From: Methylocapsa sp. D3K7
GTDB lineage: Bacteria; Pseudomonadota; Alphaproteobacteria; Rhizobiales; Beijerinckiaceae
Assembly (NCBI RefSeq): GCF_029855125.1
Contig: NZ_CP123229.1
Coordinates: 2,294,001 to 2,358,000, forward strand
DNA length: 64,000 bases
Direction of reading: 5' to 3'
Shown: positions 54,670 to 64,000 of the stretch, piece by piece
Layout of the letters: the number at the start of each line of letters is the position of its first letter
How positions within the stretch are numbered: the first letter of the stretch is position 1
Translations under genes and position numbers: made by a program
Notes under the pieces: generated by a model
Told to the model about the DNA's origin: nothing
What the model saw: only the letters and a program-made list of their open reading frames with translations
The model's database searches: none

Positions 54670-54713
54670 GATCTTCCGCCGTTCGCATGGCAAGCCAGAG
54701 GGTTGCAAGGAAT

Positions 54714-55475
54714 TCAATCCATCGGCGGCCCTTGGTCGTCAGAGGTTTTTTTCTTTTTCTTTTCGGTCTTTGCCTGGGCATAGGCGCCGGCATTCTTCAG
54801 GGCGATCGGTGCCTGGCCTTCGACATATTGCGAGATCCAGAACAAAGTCCGGTCAAGGGCCTTCGAGGCGGCCAGCTTGTCATAACTATTCCCTTCTTCG
54901 CAGTCGAAGCCATGCCCCGCTGGATAAGTATAAACGCTCACATCCGGCCGCTTCGCGCGAAACTGAATCACGTCTTCAGGTAGGGTTCGCGGATCATTGT
55001 CGCCAAAATGGATCAGCGTCGGAATCTTGCGCTTTTCTTGGTAAGCATCAACGATTCCAGCACCATAGTAGCCTATGGCACAAGCAAGCCCGGTTACCCG
55101 GTTGCCGGAAAGATAGGCCAGATAGCCGCCTCCGGAATAGCCGACAATCGCGACCTTGCCGACGTCCTTCACCGCATCGATCGCTGCTTGAATATCGGCA
55201 AGAGGTCCATCCGTACCGACTTTCTCGGCGAAACCGGATCCCTCAGCGATTGGCAGCTCATCATTGCAAGGTTCGACGGCGACAACTCCCCGCTCAATAA
55301 GGGCTGGAGCGATCGCGACATAGCCTTTCGCCGCGAAACCGTCCGCGATCTTTCGGATTTGCGGATCAGCACCAAGAACCTCTTGTAAGACCACGACAGC
55401 GCCCTTTGGCGTGTCTGGAGGGTCGGCACGGTAGGCGGGAAATTTATGCCCGTCCGCTGCAGTAAGCTCGATCAT
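54714..55475 (-). CDS. Dienelactone-hydrolase-family protein
   Basis: The 253-residue alpha/beta hydrolase has VVVLQEVLGADPQIRKIADGFAAKGYV (the start of the fold), the nucleophile elbow GYSGGG, and the late acid and histidine regions (GDNDPRTLP and GHGFDCEEG). Classical dienelactone hydrolases use cysteine in GYCxGG; here the nucleophile is serine. It ends in a lysine-rich tail. No aromatic degradation genes are near, so the substrate is unknown. Confidence 0.85.
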   Translation of the reverse strand: MIELTAADGHKFPAYRADPPDTPKGAVVVLQEVLGADPQIRKIADGFAAKGYVAIAPALIERGVVAVEPCNDELPIAEGSGFAEKVGTDGPLADIQAAIDAVKDVGKVAIVGYSGGGYLAYLSGNRVTGLACAIGYYGAGIVDAYQEKRKIPTLIHFGDNDPRTLPEDVIQFRAKRPDVSVYTYPAGHGFDCEEGNSYDKLAASKALDRTLFWISQYVEGQAPIALKNAGAYAQAKTEKKKKKTSDDQGPPMD

Positions 55476-55806
55476 GATGCCGCCTTTAAAAAGAGGGAAT
55501 GACGTGCCGTTTGTGTCGCTTTGTCATCGAATAAAGAGAGCAGGCAAACAAAGTGCCAAAACTCTTGCCGAAGATGCCGATAGGGAAGGAATTTGCGTCA
55601 AATGCCCGAAAGCGCCTTGATCAACTCAGCCAATAATGCGCTAGACCTATTTCCATGGGCCTGACCACCTATGTCATCCAAATTGCCCACGACTTTTGAC
55701 TTCCGCCAAAAGGAAATCCAAAGCCCGCTTTCAGCTGCTTCGGAATGTTTCCTAGGCGCAGATCGGGGTCAGCCGCCAGGCAGCAGAAGTGAGAAACTAG
55801 GTTTCC
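55476..55806. other. Gap between dienelactone hydrolase and mobA
   Basis: I found no gene, promoter or repeat that I can support in this 331-base stretch. It marks the border between the nif-associated genes and the decayed flank. Confidence 0.5.
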
Positions 55807-56436
55807 TCAATCCTCGACCTCGGCACGTTGCGCCAAAATGGCTTCCGCCCGAACTAAGTCGGCCGGTTCGTTTGCGTTGAAGAATGGGTCGTAGGGTTCG
55901 ATCGGCCAGTCAACAGTAGCGACGTGGTACCGCTGAGTGAAGCAGCCGGTCTTCCGCAGATCCTCGTCGACAAGCGCATGGCGCAGATCCGTCCTGATGC
56001 TGACGGGCCAAAGCGCGATGACCGGATGCGTCATTCCGCCAGAGCGAGCGCAAACGATCTCCGCATGTTTATTCTCTCGCTCTTCTTCGAGGCGTGCGAC
56101 AAGATTGGCGGGCAAAAAAGGCGTATCGGTTGGAATGCTGATCGCAAAATTTATGCCCGGATGGTGCAAGGCGATCCAGTCTAGGCCGGCGAGTATACCC
56201 GCAAGCGGGCCTTTGAACCCCGCTACATTGTCGGCGGCGACCGGCAATCCGAAGCCACCAAGTCTTGCCACGTCGCCATTGGCGTTCAACAGGAGCCCAG
56301 CGCATTGCGGCCGCGTCACGGCAATGATGCGCCCAAGAATGGACGTGCCGCCGATCGTCCGCAGCGCCTTGTCACCCCCGCCCATCCGCCGGGCCAGGCC
56401 GCCCGCGAGCAGCACGCCAAAGCAAGTGTCATTCAT
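55807..56436 (-). CDS. mobA: Molybdenum cofactor guanylyltransferase MobA
   Basis: MobA adds GMP to molybdopterin to form the dinucleotide cofactor of DMSO-reductase-type enzymes. The 209-residue product has the signature VLLAGGLARRMGGGDKAL, then FKGPLAGILAGLDW and PTDTPFLP. The ATG at 56436 (MNDTCFG) is set by the signature. The frame runs on upstream into unrelated decayed sequence. The gene seems intact, while its likely client, formate dehydrogenase, is only a remnant. Confidence 0.92.
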   Translation of the reverse strand: MNDTCFGVLLAGGLARRMGGGDKALRTIGGTSILGRIIAVTRPQCAGLLLNANGDVARLGGFGLPVAADNVAGFKGPLAGILAGLDWIALHHPGINFAISIPTDTPFLPANLVARLEEERENKHAEIVCARSGGMTHPVIALWPVSIRTDLRHALVDEDLRKTGCFTQRYHVATVDWPIEPYDPFFNANEPADLVRAEAILAQRAEVED

Positions 56437-56534
56437 CAATTGCCGCGCCTTTGCGGCGCCCTCGCTTCGAGTCCCCGGCGACATAGGCGAGGTCCTGATC
56501 GAAGACGATGCGCCCCCAGATAGAGCAACAAAAC

Positions 56535-56667
56535 GTGACGAATAGCAAAGATGCGTAATTTCCATCCCTATTCTCTTGGCGACCTGCCAGATGGATTCGC
56601 CAGGAGCGGCCTCGACCTGCGGTCCATCGCCCGGCAAAGGCCTCACGGCATCGGCATGGTCCGGCAA
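56535..56667 (-). pseudogene. Remnant of formate dehydrogenase alpha subunit N-terminus
   Basis: The frame reads QVEAAPGESIWQVAKRIGME and then ITHLCY, the start of the 2Fe-2S ferredoxin-like domain of cytosolic FdsA/FdhA-type alpha subunits. After this segment the match stops and runs into the mobA leader. It is a fragment; the rest of the gene is missing. Confidence 0.6.
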
Positions 56668-56729
56668 TGGACCGCCGCAAGAAACTCGGCGCAGCGGCGT
56701 ATGTGCGTACCCTAGCGCGTAGGACGAAA

Positions 56730-57002
56730 CGCCCAGCGTATCTTACGTCGCCACAGCCTACCCCTCGCCAAGGCGATCGGATATGGCGGAATGGCGATCG
56801 GAGCATGGATTGGCCCGGCCGCAATTCGTCCCGACGCGTTTTCAATTCCCATCTCCTCCGGCGCTATCTCCACGCAACAAGCCGCGAGCGCGGCCAGGGC
56901 TTGTGAGAGCGGCGTCAGGTGGTCGAAGCCGCACCAGCGGGCCACTTTCAGTTCGCGAAAATCACTCAAATACGCTATCCCGCTGGAACCAGAAGCCTGC
57001 AT
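56730..57002 (-). pseudogene. Remnant of MoeA-like N-terminus
   Basis: The segment LTPLSQALAALAACCVEIAP, then GIENASGRIAAGPIHAPIAIP resembles the N-terminal linker of MoeA-like molybdopterin proteins (the first part, before the catalytic domain). The match ends abruptly and the rest is random. It suggests a truncated molybdenum cofactor gene. Confidence 0.5.
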
Positions 57003-57045
57003 ACATTACGCTTTCTGCAGCCTAGGCTTATAACAAACCGCGTGG

Positions 57046-57288
57046 ATGACCACCAAATTGACGTCGGCCCCTCTTGATCTGCGCGGATTGCAATGCCCTT
57101 TGCCTGCGTTGCTGACGCGCAAAGTGCTCCGTAAGTTCGCGCCCGGCGAACTTCTCGTCGTCGAATGCACGGATCCACTCTCTGTTATCGATATTCCGCA
57201 TCTCGTGCGCGAGACGGGCGACACGCTGGAGCGTCAGGACGCGACGGAGGGCCTCTATATTTTTCATATCCGGCGGAAAATGCCGTGA
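57046..57288 (+). CDS. TusA/SirA-family sulfur carrier
   Basis: The 80-residue protein has LDLRGLQCPLPALL with the sulfur-carrying cysteine, then VVECTDPLSVIDIPHLVRETG and a closing strand. This is the TusA fold, used for persulfide transfer to tRNA-modifying enzymes, molybdenum cofactor or formate dehydrogenase. It lies among decayed Mo/W genes and seems intact. Confidence 0.85.
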   Translation: MTTKLTSAPLDLRGLQCPLPALLTRKVLRKFAPGELLVVECTDPLSVIDIPHLVRETGDTLERQDATEGLYIFHIRRKMP

Positions 57289-57335
57289 GAGGACACTGTA
57301 TCGTGAGGTAAACGTTTGAATGAGGATGATCGGCC

Positions 57336-57870
57336 ATGACCGAGGGTATTTCCGCGCTGAACCTCGTGCTCCTTGGCGATCCGGCACTTTATTCCATCGC
57401 CCGTTTCTCCCTCTTCATGAGCGTATCCGAGGTCTTGTTTGCAGCTTTTGTCGGCATGGCGTTCGTGGCCTTGCTGGCACTTGTCCATTTTCCTGGACGA
57501 GGACCTTCCTCGTCGTCATCATCAATGAAACAATGCCCTCATGGGTCTGCCTCCCGTCCTCGTTGGGCTAGTTGTTTTTCTGTTACTGTCCCACTCTGGA
57601 GCATTGGGCTTCCTTGGCATCCTCTTTATGCCGACTGCGACGATCGTCGCACAAACCCTCCTACTCCTGCCGATTGTCGCGGCCCTGACCCCGCAGACCG
57701 TCGAAGATTTTTGGATGGAATATCGTGACGAGCGGACGGCGATGCGCGTCGGGCCGCTCCGGCGCGTGATCACACTTCTATGGGACGCCCACTTTAGCCT
57801 GGTAACGGTATTGCTGGCGGGCTTTGGCCGCGCGACGGCCGAGGTCGGGTCATTGATGGTCTGTTCGGTT
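57336..57870 (+). pseudogene. tupB: tupB-like tungstate ABC permease remnant, frameshifted
   Basis: The pieces SIARFSLFMSVSEVLFAAFVG, then RTFLVVIINETMP (another frame), then MGLPPVLVGLVVFLLLSHSG and DAHFSLVTVLLAGFGRATAEVG (a third frame) together match a TupB permease. At least two frameshifts, near 57495 and 57535, break it, and the C-terminal end is lost. It would have imported tungstate or molybdate with TupA. Confidence 0.75.
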
Positions 57871-58197
57871 ATTTGCTGCCGATCTTCAAGAAGAAGACCA
57901 GCATCGACGTGAAGGTGGTCGCGCGGGGCACCGGCCAAGCGCTCGATACCGCCTCGCGCAGCGATGCCGGCGTCGTCTTCGTCCATGACAGGGAGGCGGA
58001 AGAGAAATCCCTCGCCGGCGGCTTCGGCGTGCGACGCTTCCCTGTCATGTACAACGACTTCATTCTGATTGGACCGCGACGTGATCCCGCCAGTATAAAG
58101 GGAGAGAAGGACATCGTCACCGCGTTCAAGACCATCAAGGACAAGCAGGCACCATTTGTCTCGCGCGGCGACCGCTCCGGAACGAACAAAGCCGAAC
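57855..58197 (+). pseudogene. tupA: tupA-like tungstate-binding protein fragment
   Basis: After the tupB remnant the sequence enters LLPIFKKKTSIDVKVVARG, TGQALDTASRSDAGVVFVHD, FPVMYNDFILIGPRRDP and FVSRGDRSGTNKAEL, the core of a TupA-type binding protein. The signal peptide and first part are missing (a deletion joins it to tupB), and the end runs into an amidase fragment. Confidence 0.75.
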
Positions 58198-58927
58198 TCG
58201 CACTACAAAACGGCAGTCTATTCCACATTGGCCCCATCACCCGCATGGTGACCGACGCGGCCTTGCTGTTGAACATAATCGCCAAGCCCGATGTCCGCGA
58301 CTGGACGAGCCTTCCCAGCGAAGACCGGGATTGGACCCTCGATCTCGACGTGGGCGTCAAAGGCTGCGTATCGGATACAGTCGGACCTTGGGTTACCTCA
58401 CCGCCGATCCTGGAATCATTGCAGTCATTGACCGCGCTGTCGCGCGCTTGGCTGAGCTAGGCGCCATTGTCGATGAGGTTGATCCACGCTTTCGCGATCC
58501 CCCGTCGATCATCGACACGATCAATGCCGAGCGTGCCATCCGATTGCGCTAGGAGATCGGCGACAAAGGGCTGGAGCAGATAGATCCCGGCATACGGGCG
58601 CGCGTCGAAAGATTGGCGCAATATACACTCGAGGATATGGTGGACGCCAATGAGCGCCGGACCGAGCTTGCAATTTTGACGCGGCGTTTCCATCAGAAAT
58701 ACGACCTGTTGGTGACGCCGGTTCAATCCAAACCCGTTCCTAGCCTCGGAACGGCGCCGGAGATGCCTTTCGCTTTTCCGTTCAACATCACACAGCAGCC
58801 GGCGGCTTCCGTGCCGGCGATCATCGGTCCGCAATATGGCGATGCCATCGTGCTTCGCGCGTCGCGGACGTTCGAAAAGGCTCAGCCGTTCCTCACGCCG
58901 CACTTGGAGTCCCTACGCGAATTATGA
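58198..58927 (+). pseudogene. Amidase C-terminal remnant
   Basis: From about 58198 the frame reads HIGPITRMVTDAALLLNIIA and then DRDWTLDLDVGVKG. Another frame gives RIGYSRTLGYLTADPGIIAV, a TAG stop at 58550-58552, and YDLLVTPVQSKPVP to the end. This is the rear half of an amidase-signature hydrolase with a frameshift near 58365 and a nonsense codon. The N-terminal catalytic half is absent. Confidence 0.75.
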
Positions 58928-59819
58928 TGGCTCTGCGTCACTTTTCGTGCCCAAAGAGTCTTTCAAAGCGAAAACGGCATTAAGAACACGTGGCGAAACG
59001 CGTCCGCCCCAACTTTTTGCGTTAATAGTGTTATGGTTCCAAAATGGTTCCTGTGACCGTCTCAAAGTTGGGGGCGTTATGCGTCGTGACGTTGCTAGCC
59101 CTGCTTTGATCGTACGAGAACAATACATTCTTGTTCGAATGTTCCGTTTATAGCGGCCGTCCGCACTTTGAGCATGAAGTGTGCTCCTCTCGGTGACGAG
59201 CGCATTTGTTGTTTGGCCGTCATCCTACGATGCAGAAGCCTATGGACCGCGCTCTCGGTCTCCGCCGTTGACCTTGGCTCGCCGCAACGCCGCGCGGCAG
59301 CATAATTGAGAATTGAATTGCCCGGTGACATATGTCTCGAGATCACGCAAAACTCCGGTGAGCTCTTTGATGTAGACTGTGGTCAGCTGGATTTAGCGCT
59401 TAGGCGTCTCGAGTTCCTCCAAGATTTCGGTGGTCAAATTCAGAGCCCCCGTGGGCGACCGTGCCATAGCCGCCAGCGGATCCGTTCAATCTTGTTGGCA
59501 AGCAGATCGCCGCGCTGAAGGTACTCTTTTGTCCCTCGTGGCCAGCTTCATGCTGTTTGTGTAATTAAGGTCACCGCACGATTTGTACAAATTCGTACGC
59601 TTAGACCTCATTGATGAATACCTTAGTTCCATTTGCGCCGTCTTTAAAAATAGGCTCCACGATAGCGGCCATGAGACCGTCCAAACATTTGGATCCTGCC
59701 ATTTTGGTTACATTCTGAAAATATTGGTCCCTTCCCTTGGCGTATGATTTTTTTACAAATTGTGCGTTCAGGCCTTATTGCTCCGGCTTTTAACATGAGC
59801 TGGCGGGAGAACCCGCGCC
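58928..59819. other. Long gap with transposase relic
   Basis: Apart from the transposase fragment at 59095-59346 I see no gene. Short frames on both strands lack recognisable content. The region looks like decayed DNA between the amidase remnant and the peroxiredoxin-like gene. Confidence 0.5.
59095..59346 (-). mobile_element. Transposase C-terminal remnant (ISKra4-like)
   Basis: The frame ends with RMTAKQQMRSSPRGAHFMLK and VRTAAINGTFEQE, which resembles the C-terminus of a transposase family in which K-QQM-W-P-GAH-LLQ-RT is conserved. The frame holds only this end, with a RRCGE and ESAVHRLL segment before it. No inverted repeats were recognised. It is a relic. Confidence 0.5.
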
Positions 59820-60449
59820 TCAGCTCGAATATTTGACCGAGCACCCGTAGGGGCGCGTGACCGGATGAGGAACGGGCTTGCCAGTCGCCACGGCTTCAAT
59901 CGCCTCATGCGCATAGGGTTCGGCCTTTGCGATGTCCTCAATGCGGGTCGACGCAATGCTGTCTGCGCCGCCCATATAGGCGAGCTTGCCGTCCTGCTTG
60001 ATTACGAAAATATGCGGCGTTGTCTCGGCACCATAAAGATGGCCGATCTTACCTAGTGGATCCAGCAGCACGCGGGCCCGCGCTGCGTCGCGGGTTGCTG
60101 TGTCTTCGTTAGCCTGGGCGGCATCGACAAATCCTTGCTCGCCTGGTGCCGAACTCGCTATGGTCAGCCACACAACGCCCAAAGTGGCGGCTTCGCGTTG
60201 CAATTTTTGCATTGCGCCGCTCGAATACCATTTTTTGACATAAGGGCAGCCGTTATTGGTCCATTCGAGCACGACCGGCTTTCCGTTCAGATCGCTCAGG
60301 TGAAGCGTTTCTCCATTGCTATCCGTGCCGGTAAAATCCGGCGCTGGCTGGCCAATATGCAGCGCTTCCGCGAGGCTCGGCATGACGGCAAGGCTCAACG
60401 CAGCGAGAGCCAAGGCCAAACTTATGAAAGGCGGGAGTAATCGGGGCAT
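59820..60449 (-). CDS. Secreted thioredoxin/peroxiredoxin-like protein
   Basis: The 209-residue protein begins with a signal peptide (about 1-28, FISLALALAALSLAVMPSLA). A redoxin domain follows: APDFTGTDSNGETLHLSDL, then EWTNNGCPYVKKWY with one cysteine, later a TTPHIFVI cis-proline segment, and PYGCSVKY at the end. It is likely periplasmic. It lies 62 bases downstream of the dsbD remnant on the same strand, so the two may once have worked together. Confidence 0.85.
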   Translation of the reverse strand: MPRLLPPFISLALALAALSLAVMPSLAEALHIGQPAPDFTGTDSNGETLHLSDLNGKPVVLEWTNNGCPYVKKWYSSGAMQKLQREAATLGVVWLTIASSAPGEQGFVDAAQANEDTATRDAARARVLLDPLGKIGHLYGAETTPHIFVIKQDGKLAYMGGADSIASTRIEDIAKAEPYAHEAIEAVATGKPVPHPVTRPYGCSVKYSS

Positions 60450-60511
60450 AGTAATCTCCTTTTTGTTCCTCGAATGCTGGTCTTTGCTCTATCCAACCGC
60501 TTTGGGATCCT

Positions 60512-61640
60512 TCAGCTGCCGGCGCGATCGAGTTCATCAAGGACAATACCGGCTGTCAAAAGCTGAGGCAGGACAATAGGCTCCCGTCTATTGGATGGAT
60601 AAAACAGATAGAGGGGTACGCCGTCCCGTCCATGCTGATGCAGCAAGGCGGAGATGGCCGGATCCGCTCGCGTCCAATCGCCTTTAAGATAGGCGATATG
60701 ACGAGTGGCAAATGCTTCTTGAACCGCGTCCGAAGCCAAAGCTATTTGCTCATTGATTTTGCAGGTGACACACCAGGCAGCGGTCAAATTGACGAAAACT
60801 GGGCGCCCCTCTTCGCGTAAAGTTGCGAGACTTGCAGGTGAATAAGGTTGCGCATCTCCGGCTGTTGCAACAAGCGAGGGTGGAGTGATGCCAATATCGT
60901 TCAGAAAAGCGAAGGCGATAATCACAGCAAGTCCGGCACTCGCCCGCCCAAACGCCCGAACACGCCTCTGCTGGTTTTGTGTCACACCAATCGCCCATGC
61001 CGCGAGACCAATCAGCACGAGTCCCATTGCTGCCGCCATCACGCCGTCAGGGCCAGTCTGCTGACTGATGACCCAGACGAGCCAAGCGGTGCTCGCATAC
61101 ATTGGAAATGCAAGCGCTTGTTTTAAGATCGCCATCCAGGCACCTGGCTTCGGCAAAAGATGGACAAGGCCGGGAATGAGGGCGAGCAGCACGTAGGGCG
61201 TTGCAAGTCCGAACCCAAGTGCAAGCAAGACCGCGAACGTAGCGGCGGAAGACGTCATGAAGGCAGCCGCGATAGCAGCGCCCATGAAAGGCGCGGTGCA
61301 GGGCGTCGCGACGAGCACTGGGAGAAAACCTGTGAAAAAACTGCCTAGTGTACCACCACGATAAGTAAGCCCACTACCCGTACCCAAGAAGCTTCCGCCG
61401 ATCTCAAAAACGCCCGAAAGATTGAGGCCGATGAGCATAAGCAGGAAAGCCATGGCTGCGACAAAAACCGGTGACTGGAATTGAAAGCCTCAGCTAACAG
61501 CGGCACCCATCGCTTTCAGCAAAAGTAAGAGCGTCCCCAGCCCCGCAAAACAGAGAAGGACGCCCGCCTGGCCCTCAAGTCCATCTCGCTCTTTTTTCCA
61601 TACTCCATTTTATATTGCTCAGCTTGTGGGCAAACTTCGT
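60512..61640 (-). pseudogene. dsbD-like gene, N-terminally truncated with an in-frame TGA
   Basis: From 61453 down, 313 codons match the rear of DsbD: GLNLSGVFEIG, ATPCTAPFMGAA, membrane segments, and a thioredoxin domain with WCVTCK. Upstream the same frame continues to read DsbD (GVWKKERDGLEGQAGV and GTLLLLLKAMGAAVS). A TGA at 61490-61492 stands where relatives have TGG tryptophan, and a TAA lies near 61620. The gene is therefore truncated and interrupted; the 313-codon part could still be made. Confidence 0.8.
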
Positions 61641-61668
61641 GCACGGAAAGTGACGCAGACCCGCGCCT

Positions 61669-63243
61669 TCAATGGGCTTCCGCGGGGGGTGCCATTTGGG
61701 GCGCAACTCCGCGCATTATCGGAACCAGAATGGACGCCGCCGCGAAACAGCAAGCGATCAGGAGAAAGGCATCGGCGAAAGTCTGCACTTGCGCCTCGCG
61801 CCAAGTGAGCTGCCAGAGCTTTTTTGGCACCGCCGCCCGGCCGCTCACCTCCCCGCCGCCGAGCACAAGGGCATAGCGCTGGTCGGCTATTTGCCTCATG
61901 TTTGTCATCGCGGCGTTCCCGGTCTGAAGATGTTCGGCGAGGCGCAAGAAATGCAGATTGGCACGATCGTTTAGGATCGTGCCACATAATGCGATTCCGA
62001 TCGCGCCACCCAGATTGCGCATCAAATTGAAAAGCCCGGAGCCCAGTTTCAGCCGCTCAGGCGCTAGCCCGCCAAGGGTCAAAGTGACCGTCGGTGCAAT
62101 CGCGAATTGCTGTGCGAATCCGCGCAGCGCCTGCGGCAGCAAAAGTTCGTGCCAGCCACAATCATGTGACAGCGGTGTATAGAACATCATGCCGAGTCCA
62201 AAACAGGCGAGTCCAAACATAAGCAGCCAGCGAAGATCGACAAATTTGGTGCAGAGAGCGTAGACCGGAACGGCGAGAAGCTGAAAAAGGCCGGTTGAGA
62301 AAATGGCGAAACTGATGTGGACGGCGTCGAAGCCGCGCACCCTCGCAAGAAACAGCGGCGTCAGATATATTGTCGAAAAAAGCCCGATGCCGGTGACAAA
62401 CGAAAAGAAGCAACCCAGCGAGAAATTACGGCTCTTCAGCGCACGCAGATCGACAACCGGATTGGTGGATGTGAAGCTCCGCCAAATGAAGCCGAGGCCC
62501 GAGACCGCTGATATCATCGCGCAAATGCGAATCGACTTATCGCCGAACCAGTCCCAGCGCGGTCCTTCTTCGAGCACATATTGGAGACAGCCAAGAAAAG
62601 CCGCCATCAAGGCGATGCCAAGATAATCGGCGCGTTTCAACAGGGAAAGATCTGGCCTGTCGATCCACACCATCCGCGGCACCGCGATGGCGATAAAGGC
62701 GCCAGGAATGAGATTGATGAAAAAGAGCCAGCGCCAGGAGAATTGATAGGTAATCAAGCCGCCAATCGTTGGGCCGAGGGTCGGCGCGAGCGAGGCCAAG
62801 GCGCCGATCGCAGCCGCCGCGACGACGACTTTTTGTCCCTGGAAAAAGACGAAAGTCGTGGTGAACACGGCCGGGATCATCGGGGCGCCAAAAAGGCCCT
62901 GCAAGGCGCGGAAGACGATCATGCTTTTGATGTCCCATGCCCAGCCGCAGAGCAGGCTTATGAGCGTGAATCCGGCGGCGGAACCGGCAAATAGCCAGCG
63001 CGTCGACAGTACCTGCGCGAGAAACCCGGAAAGCGGTATGACGATGATTTCGGCGATCAGATAGCTTGTCTGAACCCAGGCAACCTCGTCCGGGCTCGCC
63101 GAAAGGCCGCCGCCAATATCCTGGAGCGAGGCGCTGACGATCTGGACATCGAGAAGGGAGATAAAGAAGCCGACGCACATGACCGCAAAAGCGAAGATCT
63201 TGCGCCCGGAAGAAAGCGCCGACGGATCAGTGGACACGGCCAA
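61669..63243 (-). CDS. emrB: EmrB/QacA-type MFS drug exporter (DHA2)
   Basis: The 524-residue protein has 14 predicted membrane segments, the N-terminal DVQIVSASLQDIGGGLSAS region with motif D1, WRWLFFINLIPG, and motif C LAPTLGPTIGGL, as in EmrB. With EmrA and an outer-membrane channel such pumps expel lipophilic drugs. The start is a TTG at 63243 or a GTG at 63237. Its partner emrA upstream is frameshifted, so the pump may lack its adapter. Confidence 0.9.
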   Translation of the reverse strand: MAVSTDPSALSSGRKIFAFAVMCVGFFISLLDVQIVSASLQDIGGGLSASPDEVAWVQTSYLIAEIIVIPLSGFLAQVLSTRWLFAGSAAGFTLISLLCGWAWDIKSMIVFRALQGLFGAPMIPAVFTTTFVFFQGQKVVVAAAAIGALASLAPTLGPTIGGLITYQFSWRWLFFINLIPGAFIAIAVPRMVWIDRPDLSLLKRADYLGIALMAAFLGCLQYVLEEGPRWDWFGDKSIRICAMISAVSGLGFIWRSFTSTNPVVDLRALKSRNFSLGCFFSFVTGIGLFSTIYLTPLFLARVRGFDAVHISFAIFSTGLFQLLAVPVYALCTKFVDLRWLLMFGLACFGLGMMFYTPLSHDCGWHELLLPQALRGFAQQFAIAPTVTLTLGGLAPERLKLGSGLFNLMRNLGGAIGIALCGTILNDRANLHFLRLAEHLQTGNAAMTNMRQIADQRYALVLGGGEVSGRAAVPKKLWQLTWREAQVQTFADAFLLIACCFAAASILVPIMRGVAPQMAPPAEAH

Positions 63244-63252
63244 CGGGCTTTC

Positions 63253-64000
63253 TCATCGCCCAGCCTCTTTCTCAAGCGTCCGCGAGGTTCGCGTGTCTAT
63301 CTCGGCGGTCACCGAAAGGCCTGGACGTAAACGCCCGAGGACAGACCCCTCGCCATCGAGCCGGATGCGAATCGGAACGCGCTGCGCGATCTTGGTGAAG
63401 TTACCGGTCGCGTTTTCTGGCGGCAAGATACTGAACTGCGCGCCAGTTGCCTGCGCCAGGATTTCGACATGCCCGGCAAAGAGGTCTCCGGCAAAACGTC
63501 GGCGAAGATCTGCACTCTCTGACTCGGTGAAATGCGAGCGATCTGGCTTTCCTTGAAATTCGCATCCATCCAGAGGCCACGTGCTGGAACCAGCGACAGG
63601 ATCTGCGCCCCTGCCGTTGCATAGGCACCAGTGCGCCCGCTGCGATTGCCGATGAAACCATCGACCGGCGCCCGCACTTCCGTGTAGCTAAGGTTCAGAC
63701 GTGCAAGTTCACGCTCGGCCGCAGCCTGCCGCAACCCTGCCTCTACCTGACTTTTTGCGTGTCTATGACATTGATCTGCCGCAGTGCCGCCTGTAGGACG
63801 GCGCGCGCCTTTGCCTCGGCGGCAACAGCTTTCTTCGCCTCCGCATCCGCCTTCTCGAAGTTTTGGATGGAGCCAGCTGCGGAGGCCGCGAGTTGACGGT
63901 AGCGCACCTGGTCGCTTTGCGCCCGCGCAGTTTCAGCCACACAGGCTCAATGCTCGCACGCGCCTCGGCAATAAGGGCGTCCTGGAGGGAACGCATGGAT
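63253..64000 (-). pseudogene. emrA: emrA-like membrane-fusion protein gene with frameshifts
   Basis: The minus strand from the window edge reads EmrA/HlyD in shifting frames: DALIAEARASIEP, then VAETARAQSDQVRYRQLAAS and ALRQINVIDTQK, then ELARLNLSYTEVRAPVDGFIG and ANFKESQIARISPSQ, then VEILAQATGAQFSILPPENA to the stop. Breaks lie near 63940, 63760 (an A-run) and 63475. The stop at 63253 is 10 bases before emrB. The 5' end is beyond the window. Confidence 0.75.

Overview
The window is a large nitrogen-fixation (nif) island followed by a decaying flank. The gene set (MoFe nitrogenase nifHDK, nifENX-nifQ, nifUSV-like genes, fixABCX, a NifA of the oxygen-sensitive four-cysteine type, nifB and nif ferredoxins) and the codon and protein style point to an alphaproteobacterium of the Hyphomicrobiales. 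Beijerinckiaceae or close relatives (Methylocella, Methylocapsa, Beijerinckia) are my best guess from organisation only. No rRNA, tRNA or CRISPR array was seen.

Layout. 1-490: nothing convincing. 495-6141 (minus): a complete sufBCDSU-sufT operon with a good sigma54-type promoter upstream. 6448-9118: a TPR protein, a YqeB-like Mo-hydroxylase maturation protein, and a bolA/monothiol glutaredoxin/2Fe-2S ferredoxin operon. 9164-12548 (minus): rhodanese-ankyrin, SagB-type nitroreductase, ArsC-like nitrogenase-associated protein and a receiver domain without its phospho-aspartate, divergent from nifH. 13007-22398: nifHDK, nifEN, nifX, the nifX-associated gene, a DUF683 gene, fdxB and nifQ. 22401-29675: accessory genes including sulfurtransferase, an amine-oxidase-like flavoprotein with Rieske protein, and a AAA+ ATPase with a divergent unknown partner. 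29841-34101: iscA, nfu, nifS, nifV, cysE, nifW. 34261-38734: fixABCX and a frameshifted modD. 38917-40704: nifA. 41084-42536: fdxN, nifT, SIR2-like gene. 42824-49511: nifB, a second fdxN, a second iscA, TPR, LRV protein, two nifZ, small nif-associated proteins, a DegT-like protein and a 2Fe-2S ferredoxin. 49720-55475: redox and hypothetical genes (GST, second Rieske, group II truncated globin, GNAT, dienelactone hydrolase). 55807-64000: mobA and tusA among remnants of formate dehydrogenase, moeA-like, tupBA, amidase, transposase, dsbD and emrA genes, with intact emrB and a peroxiredoxin-like gene.

How it works together. SUF, NifS, A-type carriers and an Nfu protein supply Fe-S clusters. NifB, NifEN, NifX, NifV and NifQ build FeMo-co, and CysE supplies the cysteine precursor. 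FixABCX and several ferredoxins feed electrons to NifH. Several transcription units carry a -24/-12 element (GG-N10-GC), five of them with a TGT-N10-ACA NifA site upstream. This suggests that one NifA/sigma54 regulon covers both the classical nif genes and many unstudied accessory genes. Five loci show frameshift, nonsense or truncation damage. Some of the single-base lesions lie in homopolymers and could be sequencing errors.
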